Below the pieces are notes generated by a model. The model was not told where the DNA came from. It saw only the letters and a list, made by a program, of their open reading frames with translations, and searched no databases. The translations under genes were made by a program, and so were the position numbers. A stretch of 64,000 nucleotides of DNA from Taenia hydatigena (taxonomy: Eukaryota > Platyhelminthes > Cestoda > Cyclophyllidea > Taeniidae): the NCBI GenBank assembly GCA_036345935.2, contig JADWOT020000010.1, positions 7,614,587 through 7,678,586 on the forward strand. Reading direction: 5' to 3'. Shown piece by piece: positions 26,026 to 36,650 of the stretch (positions are counted from its first letter, which is position 1; the number at the start of each line of letters is the position of its first letter).

Positions 26026-27740
26026 AGGCATAGCAAAGGTGGGTGCTGCTTAACTCGGCTCATAGTTATGCCATTGGCGCTAAAATACAACCTACAGAGA
26101 AATAGATGATCTTGCATTCGAATATCGAGGTGTGCACTCCAGTAATCACTCCATGGCCGCAAAACCACAAGTTGGGTTAAGGCTATTGCCATCAGTCTAA
26201 TTAAATGATCACGTCTTTCTTTGACTATGCTGATACCACTTTGTGCGTCTAAGGCTCAAGCCGACATAGCCGATCGTTCCTGCTTAATAAACGATCCGTG
26301 TCACACGTATGCGGCACAATGGAGTAATAGCTCATTTCAGTGGCAGCAATCGCCTGTTTTGAAAGTCATTTAACGTTATAATAAAAAGACATGACAATGC
26401 TTGTAGGTTGCTGAAAACGTTTGCTATCTGGAAGCCAATGTGATTGCAAATGTTGATTTGCATTGCCTGTGCAGAAAACCTTCAATATCACTCTTATAGT
26501 TTAGTCGGAATTTAGGCACTGCAACCACTTAATATTTAAGTTTTGCATAAATGCACTTGTTGTGACCTGCAAGATATTCACCTCGACTAAAGCATGGTTG
26601 CAGCCTTGATTAGATATGCTCCCACTGAAATAAGACGTACATGTTTTGGATATTTACAAAATCATATCTTCTTTACCCCTTCGTCAACAGAATTGCAGCT
26701 AACGTTTTAACTATTACAAATGAGATTCGTGGCCAAGGTTAGACTTTGATTGCCTTATTGTAACACTTATGTCGTTTTAGCAGTTTTTAAAGTTTGCAAT
26801 CAAATAACAAAATTAGAAGTCCTTGAGACCTCTCCAAAGACAAAGAGAGACCTAGCATATGGATGGAAAGCAGAACAGAAGGGGAATCCGAAGTGATTGC
26901 ATGGCCGAAAGACCAGTTTGCCTAGAGGTGGCAAAACGACCAACCAAGTGTCCGCAACGGGAGCCAGAATTTAGGCAAAAGGCATGGTGTTGCAAAACCA
27001 CTTATTCGAATAACTGTTAAGTGTCTCAAGTGTGCTTGACATTATCACGCTACCTTAATCAATGTGACATCAGTGAGGTCTTGAAGCAATACATGACCTG
27101 CGTTCCAGTAAACGCTGCGCACTTCGGGTAGTGCAAACTTTGAGCGAAGGAACTGTAGTTTCCCTTCTGTGTTGTCGTTTCATCTTGAACATTTCATGGT
27201 ATTGACGGCTTGTTGTTGGCTCTATCTAGGACAATTATTTGTGGTAGCTAAAATCCTTTGTCTCGATTTTTACGCCTTTTGCAAAAAAATACACACCAGA
27301 ATAAATAAATCATTAAACAATGACTATGCTGCATAAAGATCGCACCCGGAGTGAATAGGTAATGGGTACTTAAAGTAGCTTCTGCGGTACCAACGATAAA
27401 TCCGTCGACAATGTCTAAGAAGGAATTGCCCTTGCAGTCGCCTAGTTGTGTAGTGAGAGGATTAATCGAATGTTCACAGAAATGTGTAGCCTTCATGTGC
27501 AAGCGGTGGTGAATGATTTGGGAATCCTCGGAAGTAGCTGCTGCATTAGTCCCAGTTGTAATCCAAATGCGAGCCTGTAGGGCGAATTTTATGAAGACGT
27601 GGGTATAATATCGCTGAATCGGCCTTCAAAACAGACCATTTAGATTTGGGCTAGCGCGTAGGGTCCCAGACGACGCAGCACCTACCGACTCTAGGAATCA
27701 AAGCTGTTTCTCTTCCTTTGACCATTCATCTATTGTCAGA
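26026..27740 (+). repeat. second direct duplication, unit 2
   Basis: Partner of 24088-25540, about 1.94 kb downstream at its left end and about 2.19 kb at its right end. The difference comes from about 270 extra bases at roughly 26726-26998. It carries GATCCGTGTCACACGTATG near 26294, GACCTGCAAGATATTCACC, AACTGTTAAGTGTCTCAA near 27009, and GACAATGTCTAAGAAGGAAT. No intact coding frame runs through it. Confidence 0.75.
26726..26998 (+). repeat. insertion present in only one tandem unit
   Basis: Unit 1 passes directly from a CAGCTTACAATTTAACCA-like stretch to AACTGTTAAGTG, whereas unit 2 has about 270 extra bases between the equivalent points. The segment is purine-rich in its middle (ACCTCTCCAAAGACAAAGAG) and carries no frame or motif I recognise. 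It may be a small insertion or ancestral sequence lost from unit 1. Confidence 0.45.
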
Positions 27741-30184
27741 TTGTTTGGTAGGTTGGTAGGAGACAAAGGGCATTTGCGAAAACAAAATGCATTTTAGGTC
27801 AAGTCTGCCAAAAAAGTCCCATTCAAATGCATAAAAGTCAAGCATCGAACTAATAATCGGGGAAAGACAAGCAGGACTGCTTTAGCGCAATGTTCAACAA
27901 TTATCAGTTGAAGAGTGCCTTTGCCATTCTCCTCCTCAATACATACTTTTGCCCTGTTTGAAGGCATGTGCGTTGTTCCATTGATGTTAATCTCTGCAGG
28001 ATTGACTGCATCAGAACACTCAACTGCCAGCGCTTGCAGACAAGAAGGATGATGTGAAGGGTGGTGCAGAGGGCAATGAAAGGATCGAGAATGAGGACCA
28101 TGAAATGACGGGAAATCACTGTTGTAACAAAACCGCACGTTCCTCAAGCTTCATTTAATTTTAACCCTCACAGGAAACCCTTGGTTGCAAAGTGTGGCGG
28201 TGACGCCAACACCGGCACCTTCGACCCTGATACATTCGCATCCACCGTTCTTCTGTCTCTAGATCTTGAAGCCGAGCCCTTAATGAGCTCCAATGCTGTC
28301 ACCTTCAGGGGCTGCTCCAGTAAAATAGAGACTGCTGTCTCACTTCCAGCCTCTCACAAGCTTCTTGAAGCATAGACAGCAGAGGAACTGCATCTAGTAC
28401 TAACTAGTTTGCGACCGATTTGATTTCCCGTAGATGAGCGTGGTTAATGAATTAAGAACTATGGCAGAACTCTTTGCATTTGTCGTAATTCAAGGTGCTG
28501 CTATAATCAATCTAGTTAATCCTCCATGCTTAATCCGATTTGTATCGAATGAAGGAGTAAACACACTGGCTGCTTGTAATTATTGCTTCCCATTGCTATC
28601 GGATTAGCCTTTTTGGAAAGGCCATTTCTCCTTATGCATCATGGGCGATGCCTTTATTTTAAATTGGTACTGGCATAAATTCTGACTTTAGAACAATTGA
28701 ATGAACACAGATTTTGTTCCACTTTAATATTTAATAGTAAAAAACAATTTGTCTTTCGTGTTGTTCTATAAATACAGACGAATGGCGAAGTAATGCCTTC
28801 GCCACTGATCCAATTTATCCAGAGAGAAAGGGATCATTGTCCTACTGCAGCCATTTCTAAATATCATGCTTATAACATTTGCTGAATTTTCATTCTAGAA
28901 GCACAATTTTGTGATTCAAAGTTCCTTTGAGGATTGCATGTCTCACCTTCATGGTTCAAAAGAGGCGTGCAAGTCACGCTAATATCTTCCCTTATGTATG
29001 AGATAATTAGGAAGGCCGCTAGTAGGTTTCGTTAGCCCTGCCGCCCAGCCAAAGCAGAGATGGAGGTTTCAGCGGCCACAAATTTACAACAAAGCGTCAA
29101 ACACATAATCTAAGCATTACAGTGATAGCCATCCGTCAACATTACATTTACTGCCTTGCTGAATGGAACGACTATGCATCCTCAACCGGCATTTGAGCTG
29201 GTCCTCTCCCATTGACCATAAGGCAAACCATTTGCAGTTAAGACGTTGGAAATTTTGTTTGTGCATGGATGTCACTTTAATTTTCTTCAACAATTTCAAG
29301 TTTAGACACAGTCTCTACTTACTATCTCTACAGGGTTCGAATCAAAGACAACACTGGAGGCGCTGAAACTAATTTCGCTAAAAGGCCCTTCGATCCCCAG
29401 TCCCTGGCAACTCCTGCTTTGGTCTAACCAAATCCAAAATTTAAAGCCAAGTTTTAGAAATTGCAGCAATTATAGCATTTTTGTTGCAAGATTTACAATT
29501 GAAAAATGCCATTAACCTGACGAATTTTGGACATTCGAATCCCAAACTGGGTAAGTAGACTGTCTATTAACATGATATTTACTCTGGTTTATTGCTTTTA
29601 ACTTTTAAAGGAATAAAGTGATTGTGCTTGTGATAAGCCGCAGATGCTTAGCACCATAAATTCCCCGAATAATAAATAGGGGATTCATAACTTAAACTGG
29701 AAATTCGATACCCCAATTTTGCATATTTGATTTTCATGGATCGCATAGGCTTCAGATCAGATAAATAATCGAACTATTCAAGAATGTCCAGCTGTTCAAA
29801 CTTGACACTCTGATTAGATGGAGTCTGCTCCGACCACTTCGGTGGATGTGCACACCAAAATCGTTAAATAAAATGTATCGCGCCCTCTACCTTGCTTCCA
29901 AATTGACGTCTTCTGGATGCGTCCACTTTTGTTAGACGTCACTGGAAAGACTAATTCGAAGACTATGACGATTCCTGACAGCTACACAAGGGTCTGATGT
30001 AAATTGGAGGTAATGAACAAAGTAGAAATTGCATATATATATAGTTGGTTGTTTGGAAAGCACAAACTCACACACACTGGCAGATATGAGGCGAGTCACA
30101 GTGTGGCTACGTGATGTCAGAGGACGGCCCGTAAATTTAAGGATCCGGAGTAGACTGACTTGCGACACGTGCGCAGGGCTTTAG
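27741..30184. other. no gene confidently recognised
   Basis: The only frame with some exon character is on the plus strand at about 28169-28375. It follows a plausible acceptor (TTTTAACCCTCACAG), reads KPLVAKCGGD onward for about 68 codons and ends in TAG. It has no recognised domain and no partner exon. The frame at 27794-28147 (minus) has no motif. The rest is AT-rich non-coding sequence. Confidence 0.3.
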
Positions 30185-30640
30185 TAGCTGTAAAGGGTCA
30201 CAAACGTATGCGCATCTCCTCTGCGTAGTGGTGTGGGTATCTGGTTAGGCGAACAGTGAGGGCTCGACCACCCGAACGCAGGCTAAATAGAATCAGTAGG
30301 TGGTTTCAAATTCTAACAATCGAATCCGTAAGGCTTGGACTGTTAAGCAGGTATTGTTTAAGGTGATGGCAATAATGTGGATCGCAGTCGCCTTCTCTCT
30401 AGCCCCACCACCTACAGACGGCATCGCAGAGAGCATAGGAAAGTTCTACTCAACACCTTTGCCTTATCAGGTAACTCTCCTACTTTTTCTCACTTTGAGC
30501 AGCACACTACCTCGCTAACATCTCCTCATCGTCACATCGAGGCTGCCCTAGATGGCGGATTTGGACCCATGTGCCATTTATGCGCTGTCGTTCGTCTGGG
30601 GCATCGGTCTTGGCTCATCTATGAATATATACACATGTGA
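30185..30640 (+). repeat. third copy of the distal part of the 17.5/22.4-kb block
   Basis: Matches 18700-19170 and 23630-24000 in order: TGGGTATCTGGTTAGGCGAACAG near 30234 (partner ATCTGTTTAGGCGAACAG near 23688), GGCTCGACCACCCGAA, GATCGCAGTCGCCTTCTCTC at about 30379, GACGGCATCGCAGAG, and GGATTTGGACCCAT. Only this distal part is present; the proximal part with the TCACACATATG box is missing or reduced to GTCACAAACGTATG at the left edge. Confidence 0.7.
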
Positions 30641-30699
30641 AGTATCTTAACATGAAAATCGCCAAATTTCTAATATTCACAAAAACTATTTCAAGAGCA

Positions 30700-31130
30700 A
30701 CAATATGCGGTTCACCGTGTAATGCAGCACCGGAAACACTTTATCAAAGGGCCGTTGCCCAATATCCCAATCCTTGTACGATGTGACTTCAAGGGTTAAA
30801 ATTTCGTGTGGAAGGACCTCGAAGGATCACACTTCCAAGTTAACATTCAGCGGCAACCGTTTGTCATTGCCTCCGATACCGAAGCAGCTGAAAGGCGATA
30901 AGTTCGGTAATGACCAACGGTGACAGGTGAGACATGTTTCGATGGGCACATAAGAGCGCACTTGAACCAAATTTTAATGATTTCCTGATTAAAAAACAGG
31001 AAACCTTGATCAAATTGATGTCAGCAAGCCTTACGCATCCGATCACGTCTGCCATTACGTTTGTCATTCGTAGATCTTCATGCTCTACTCCCTCAATCTC
31101 GAGATACCTTACAGCCCTTACGACCTGCAT
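30700..31130 (-). pseudogene. degenerate tyrosine-kinase fragment (catalytic loop onward)
   Basis: The minus frame from 31130 reads a subdomain VI-VII pattern: RYLEIEGVEHEDLRMTN, then VRLADINLIKV. This corresponds to the kinase YL-x(4)-V-HRDLRAAN-x(8)-KLADFGLAR pattern. The spelling DLRxxN is closer to Src-type non-receptor tyrosine kinases than to receptor kinases (DLAARN). The catalytic Asp and the loop Asn are kept, but HRD is HED and DFG is DIN, so catalysis is unlikely. Further on, SHLSPLVI resembles the W-x-x-PE-x-I box. After a stop and a frame change a SFEVLPHEI-like segment appears near 30808-30835, matching WSFGVLLxEI. Several frame breaks and lost motifs make this a pseudogene or an exon relic. 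Confidence 0.6.
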
Positions 31131-32289
31131 GTCCGGTGACCGACCGGACGATTCGTGTGCATCATTGATTCTTCTGCATTCTTAATGAGACGTGTGTTCT
31201 CACTGACAAGCCGCAGGCAACTGCAGTGCTAAAAGGGATGCAACAAGGACTGATCTGATCTACTGTCAATGGAAGGCATAATCCAAGCTATTGACCGCTG
31301 CTACATGCAAATCGTTGCAGTAAGGTGTCACAATCATGCCAAACTTTGGATTCTCAATCCGAAGAGGTACAATGACTTCCTTTATAATTATGGCGGTAGT
31401 GAAGCATCATTCTCCACCGATCGTCGTAGCGAGGGTTTATTTTATCATTCACAAGGCTCAAGGAGGCGATAGATGGTTAGCAAAGTAATTAACTGGTTCA
31501 CCATCTTAAAAAAGGAGTTGTTGTTCTATCACTGGAATTGCATTTAATGGAAAAGTATATTTGGACTAAGGAGTCTGATGAATGTCCGCATCTATTCTGG
31601 ACCCATTAGGAAGAAAATGAATTAAAGATGGACTTGAAATTTACTAATCAGTGCAAATCTAAGTCCAGAAAGGAAAACTTTTAAAGCCAATCAAAAAGTG
31701 AGAATAAGCAGATAAGTAGCCTTGTAAAGACCGAATAGTGTCGAGAATGGATAAGATGGTAGATGACTATATTCTCAAAACTAGAAAGGTCGAGGATGTG
31801 CGACAAAGTTGGGAGCAAACAGGCATGCAGTAATGCATGAACATAAAATGCAATAAAGGGCACCAACATTGGGATAAATACAGCCATTAGTATGGAAATA
31901 ACTGCATGGAGTTATGGATAGGAAGGTAAGGAATGAAATAATGAACTCTCTATAAGCAGTTCAGGGACCGCATTGACTGATAGCGGTCTCAAACGCAAAG
32001 AGACACTTTCGCCCGCTAACGCCAACAGCCGAATGCCAGCTGCAAACATGAGGCATGTAGTCTTAGTCAGGCGATTGGCGCTGCTGAAGGTGGAATACGC
32101 TAGCACTTACCCGTTTTGCTATCACTAGATCAGCCAGCTTTTCTCCAGTTGGACAGGAGGAATGGTGTTACTGGCAGGATAGTTAGTATAAGCACAAATG
32201 GGTTGATGCATCGCATGCTTTTTTGGATTTTGCAAGGAATATTTAATGTGATCCGCTTAAACGTATTTACAATTGAATGTGGCGATTGC
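31131..32289. other. no gene recognised
   Basis: Short frames at 31269-31472 (plus), 31681-31887 and 31912-32106 (minus) have no recognisable domain. No repeat partner was found. Confidence 0.35.
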
Positions 32290-32700
32290 TGACGCTGGGA
32301 TTTCATGTGGGTGGCTCTATCCAACCAATCAACACGCAACTCGTTTAGGCGGCACCACCCGATTTAGGCGTAATGGAAGCAACGTTGGGGACAACGTGTG
32401 GTAATTGTGGTGTGAGAATGCTTTCATTACCACAAGCTTCCAGATCACAGTTTCTTTGACGTCTACGCCTGCTTCGCCACAAGGCGTACTGATTGGAAGC
32501 CTTGCATCCAATCACGATTTGTCACAGCCTCACGCTTCTTCTCATTCGTTAATGACTACACACTCGAAAGAATGAAGCAGTATGCTGACTCCGGTATGCA
32601 CAAGTTTGTAGGTGATGAATAGTGTGAGCAGAGGTTACAGCTCCAAATAGATGTGTGGAGGCACAAACAAAGCGCTGGAGAATGGTCAGTGTACAAACTC
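32290..32700 (+). repeat. dispersed repeat family D, copy 2
   Basis: Same orientation and order as 20505-20905: CCAATCAACACGCAACTCGT, a CACCACCCGATTTAGG stretch, CAGTTTCTTTGACGTCTACG, GACTCCGGTATGCAC and GTGAGCAGAGGTTACAGCTCC. It lies about 1.9 kb from the 3' end of the HSP70 pseudogene. Confidence 0.7.
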
Positions 32701-34568
32701 TTGAGTGATAATGCTCTGCCTGTAAGAGTTTGAAACGTCCTGCCCACTTCATATCATCTCATTCATTTCCGTTGCTGTCACCGACGTGAATTGTACACCG
32801 ACGATCTGTTCACAAATTCCGTGCGTTGGATCCACACAACTAATTCCAATGAGGTTGAAAACGTGCAAGTCTTTACCATGCCGGACAAGTAATGCTTCAA
32901 TTGGCTAAACAGAGCTGTACATTCGGATTTATTTTATCAGCAATTCCTAGGGTGCTTTTCAGTGCAATAGGATGCACTGAGGAAATAGTAAAAAAGGAAA
33001 CAAAAAGGTACAACCTGGTGCACTATTCTCTCTGCTTTGTCACCGGTTTCTATTCGACCGCAGCGGGTCCGAATTGCAAAGTTCGAGAGCGTCTCCTTTA
33101 GTGATGCAAAATCAGCTATTTCTGGTCATGGTCTAGCCACCTAGTGACGTTTTTATTTGGAGTAAGGCGCTGTCGCCTTACTCCAACTGCCCACTAAACT
33201 TGCCTGCTAGGCGGCTATGAGAGCAGCTGCTTTTTTGCATCCTGTTTGCCTCTATTCACTGCTTGCTCACCATCGCAGGCCATTTTACAATCCTGAAGCA
33301 CTGAAAATGCTCCGTGTCGGGACCTACACCTAGGTTAAGCGGTGGCAATCCAAACCGTCGAGACGTGTGAAGCCTTGCTCCTGCTGATCGTTCTAAAAGC
33401 GTTTCATTTATTCACTGGTTGAGCATTGCTGAGGGTGCCACCCAACTTCCCACCTATTTCTGCGGAAGTGTGATTCCACAAATGCTTCCTGCCTCTTCCA
33501 TCACCTCGCTGCAACCTTGCTGGATCTACAGCCTGCAATTCCTATGCGACTTTGCCTTCTTTCTTCCCTTCGGTCTCCTCTCCCTAAGTAACAGCTCTGA
33601 TCTCTACTGTTCCCAATATTTATCGAACAATGCTAACCACAGCTTCCTCGTTGAAATGACGCCTTTCCAACATGCTCGCGTCGTGACGGAGTATTCTACT
33701 TGTGCTCATGATTCTAAGTGAATTCTGAGACTAATCCTTAACAAAGATGATACGACCTTAAGGAATTCTTGGACGATATATATGAGGACTCAACACTCCT
33801 TATTACTATTTCGTACGACGAACCTATTCATTACAACTAAGCATCCGATAAGAGAAGTAGTTTGCTCTTTCCTTAGGTGCGTCCACTTTGCTATGGCAGG
33901 CACTAGTCGACGATTTTGTCACCAACTTAAATCATTGGTACAGGATTCTAACCATTTACTGAAGGGATCGCAGTAGGACCACTCTTCCAAATTGCATGTT
34001 TTAATGAGTGGTAGCAAAAAAATTGAGCTGAAACTGGCATTTTCAATTCCACAGACTGCAACCGTCCCCTTTGCGACAGGCTACGGGGGCAAGTCTTCAG
34101 CATCTCATCTCAGCTTGACCGTGTTAGATAACGTATTTTGAATTCAAGGGTTAAAAATTGTTCGCGGCATTCACTTGAAAATCACTTAGTTAATCGGCAA
34201 GTGCCTTATTTCCTTGGAAGATTCATGCTCTCCTTCATTCAGTCACCTCCACATGCAGACACCGTGCGACTTCTATAAACCACGCGTCTCCCCAGACGTC
34301 TGTCACATCCATGTTCCCTTCTTTGCCAGTAAATCTAACAAAGAGAAAGAGGTGGACCAAAGGAAATGCCGATTCTGCAACGTACACGTGAGAGCAACAG
34401 AAGGATACAAGAGAAATCGACAGGGTAAGTTGAATAAAGCACGTTTTAAATGTACATGTAAAATACACACGAATACATTGATGATAGTCAAAGGAAGACA
34501 CAATAAGTGGATGAAGCTTGAGTCTCTTTATGTATTTGCCTCAGTTTAAGTTTCTTACCTCTTTGTTC
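32701..34568. other. no gene confidently recognised
   Basis: The frame at 34214-34549 (plus) is basic and contains RKCRFCNVHV and, 25 residues later, KCTCKIHTN, a Cys/His spacing that could bind zinc. It lacks an upstream partner exon and I cannot assign it. The frame at 33419-33721 has no motif. A strong hairpin at 33157-33186 is listed separately. Confidence 0.3.
33157..33186. other. perfect 13-bp inverted repeat with 4-base loop
   Basis: TTGGAGTAAGGCG at 33157-33169, loop CTGT, and its exact complement CGCCTTACTCCAA at 33174-33186. It is stable enough to form a hairpin in RNA or a small cruciform in DNA. It does not match the histone-mRNA stem-loop. Its role is unknown. Confidence 0.85.
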
Positions 34569-36388
34569 ACGAATTTTGCTAATGCGGTTTCATCAAAAGG
34601 CTGCACACACTCTCAAACTGTTTGCGCATTTCTTTGTAGTCCCTCTTTGTGGCCTCTTTATTGGTGTCGGTCCACCTGATCGTCTCTTCACACTGCGCTA
34701 ATATTGCTTTTGGTTCGCCTCCAATGTCTCCTGCTTCACGTACTCTTTCTCTAATCTCCTTATTATGTCGTAGACGTAGCCCACTAACTCACTATTCCCT
34801 TCCATTCTAATTCTCTCCTTCTTATTCTCCTGCTTTTTATCTCCGCATCAGTCAGCATCTGCCCTATCTCCTTCTCAGGCAGATGGCTACTGCAGTTGGT
34901 GATCATGACGCTGTTCTGCTTTCCTGTCGACCTTTGGACTGCCGACACATGGAAGATGCCGTTTTCGTCAATCTCAAACGCCATGTATACTACACTTTCG
35001 CTGCCCAGTGTCGGTAAGAAACCAGTCAACCAAAACTCACCCAACAAATGGTTGTCACGCGTCAAGCACACTAACCAACATTTCGGTTACATTATCGCTA
35101 AAGTTGATAAATGCTTTCGTCGCCTTAGTTGGGATTCGCGTTTTACGCTTTGTCATCGCCACCACAATTTCACCATACTTATCAATGCCCAAAAAGAGCG
35201 ACTTCACTTCCAGCGAAACCAAACCCTTTGCCATTACTGACACACCACCAGTCAGATTTGCAGCCAAAAGAGCGGCACCGTAGACCACTGCCTCGTCTGC
35301 ATTGATGGATCGCCTCACCTCTTTACCACCAAAGAAATTCTGCAGCAACTTTTCCACCTTTGGAATACGCGTTGATACTCCCACCAACACAATTTTACTG
35401 ATGTCAGCCTTCTCCATCTTCGCATCGATAATCGCTGTCTTTACCGCATTTATCATCCATTCAAAGAGATCCGAGCACAATCGTTCAAATCTGGCCCGTG
35501 TGAGGCTCGCATTAAAATCGATGCCTTCGAACAAGGACACTATTTCAATGCTTACACTCTCTGCCGAGCTCAACATTCTCTTTGCCTCCTCGCACGCCTT
35601 CCTCAATCGGCTTATGGCTTTTCCATTGGTTGTCAAGTCCTTTTCCTCGTGTTCGCCCTTAAATATCTCCACAAAGTGATCCACTAATAGAGAAGTGATA
35701 TCCTCACCACCCAAATGTGTGTCCCCGCTGACCGCCTTCACCTCGAATTTTTCATTCTGTATGGACATGATGGAGACGTCGAAGGTGCCACCGGTCCAAT
35801 CAAAGATAAGCACATTGCGCTGCCTTGCTGTCTTCTCGTCTATACCGTAGGCAATGGCAGCTGCGGTCGGCTCATTGATGAGGCGCAGCATGTTTAAGCC
35901 TGCCAGTTTCCCAGCATCGATCGTGGCCTCACGCTGGTTGACATTAAAGTAGGCTGGCACTGTGATGACAGCATTTGTCACCTTCTCGCCCAGGTAGGTC
36001 TCCGCTGTCTTCTTCATCCTCGAGAGCACCGTGGACAAGATCTGCTCTACAATGAAATGCTCTGTCGTGCCATAATACTGCACCCTGATCGTTGAAGGGC
36101 CACCGCGTGTAATTCTTCATCCTCAAAACGGTGTCCAACCAGACGGTTCATATCAAACACTGTATTGGTAGGGTTCATGACTGCCTGCTTCTTTGCGACC
36201 TCATCGATGAGACATTCCTGATAGGTGCGGTTGCCCTGATCATTAGCTATGATTTCAACCCTGACGTTCTGGACAACACCGACGCAAGAGAACGTTGTTC
36301 CTAGGTCAATGCCGATGGCTGAACTCTGACATTCTTTTGTGAAATGCGCAAATGGCAACACGTTTAGTCTGATGAAAATGATCTCCAC
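34569..36388 (-). pseudogene. cytosolic-type HSP70 pseudogene
   Basis: HSP70 is an ATP-driven chaperone with a nucleotide-binding domain, a substrate-binding domain and a helical lid. All three are visible here without introns. The nucleotide-binding domain runs from [14 protein letters not shown] (about 36315) through [29 protein letters not shown] and THLGGEDI to STRIPKVEKLL (about 35345). The substrate-binding domain follows (TRDNHLLGEF, ENGIFHVSAV, STGKQN), then lid remnants (ETIRWTDTNKEATK) near 34650. Breaks: the family start ATG at 36332-36330 is out of frame with the ATPase domain; about ten codons are missing after GNRT; there are two frameshifts near 36115 and 36095, one near 35065 with loss of the GER-type segment, and at least one more in the lid after a stop near 34784. 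Point losses include FDLGGGTFD to FDWTGGTFD and LVGGSTR to LVGVSTR. The C-terminal EEVD is absent. It cannot make a full chaperone. Copies of repeat family D lie on both sides. Confidence 0.93.
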
Positions 36389-36489
36389 GATATCTGCAAC
36401 CCTTTATATCTGCTGCAATCGGCCATGACGAACCTAGCCATGGCGTGCGCTAACTACTCGAATGCTGTCATCTAATCTGCACCTGACAC

Positions 36490-36650
36490 TACTTCAAGCT
36501 TCTTCTCAGTAGCTGACGACCGCATACTCGAAGGAATGGCGCAACACACAGACTCCGATGTAAACAGACCTGTAGATGATCATTGGCGTGAGCAGAAGTG
36601 ACAGCTCTATGCCGGCGTGTGTGACATAAGTCTATCAGTATAAAAGCGCC
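36490..36650 (+). repeat. dispersed repeat family D, copy 3 (3' half)
   Basis: Matches the second half of the copies at 20.5 and 32.3 kb: ACTCGAAGGAATGGCGCA, GACTCCGATGTAAACAG, and GCGTGAGCAGAAGTGACAGC. It lies just upstream of the HSP70 pseudogene's 5' end. Confidence 0.7.

Noticed and set aside
33157..33186. Histone-mRNA type stem-loop
   Set aside because: The stem length and the sequence do not match the conserved six-base-pair histone hairpin, and no histone gene is nearby.
34896..35897. Plus-strand open frames of 60-125 codons across the HSP70 region
   Set aside because: They are antisense shadows of the minus-strand HSP70 pseudogene.
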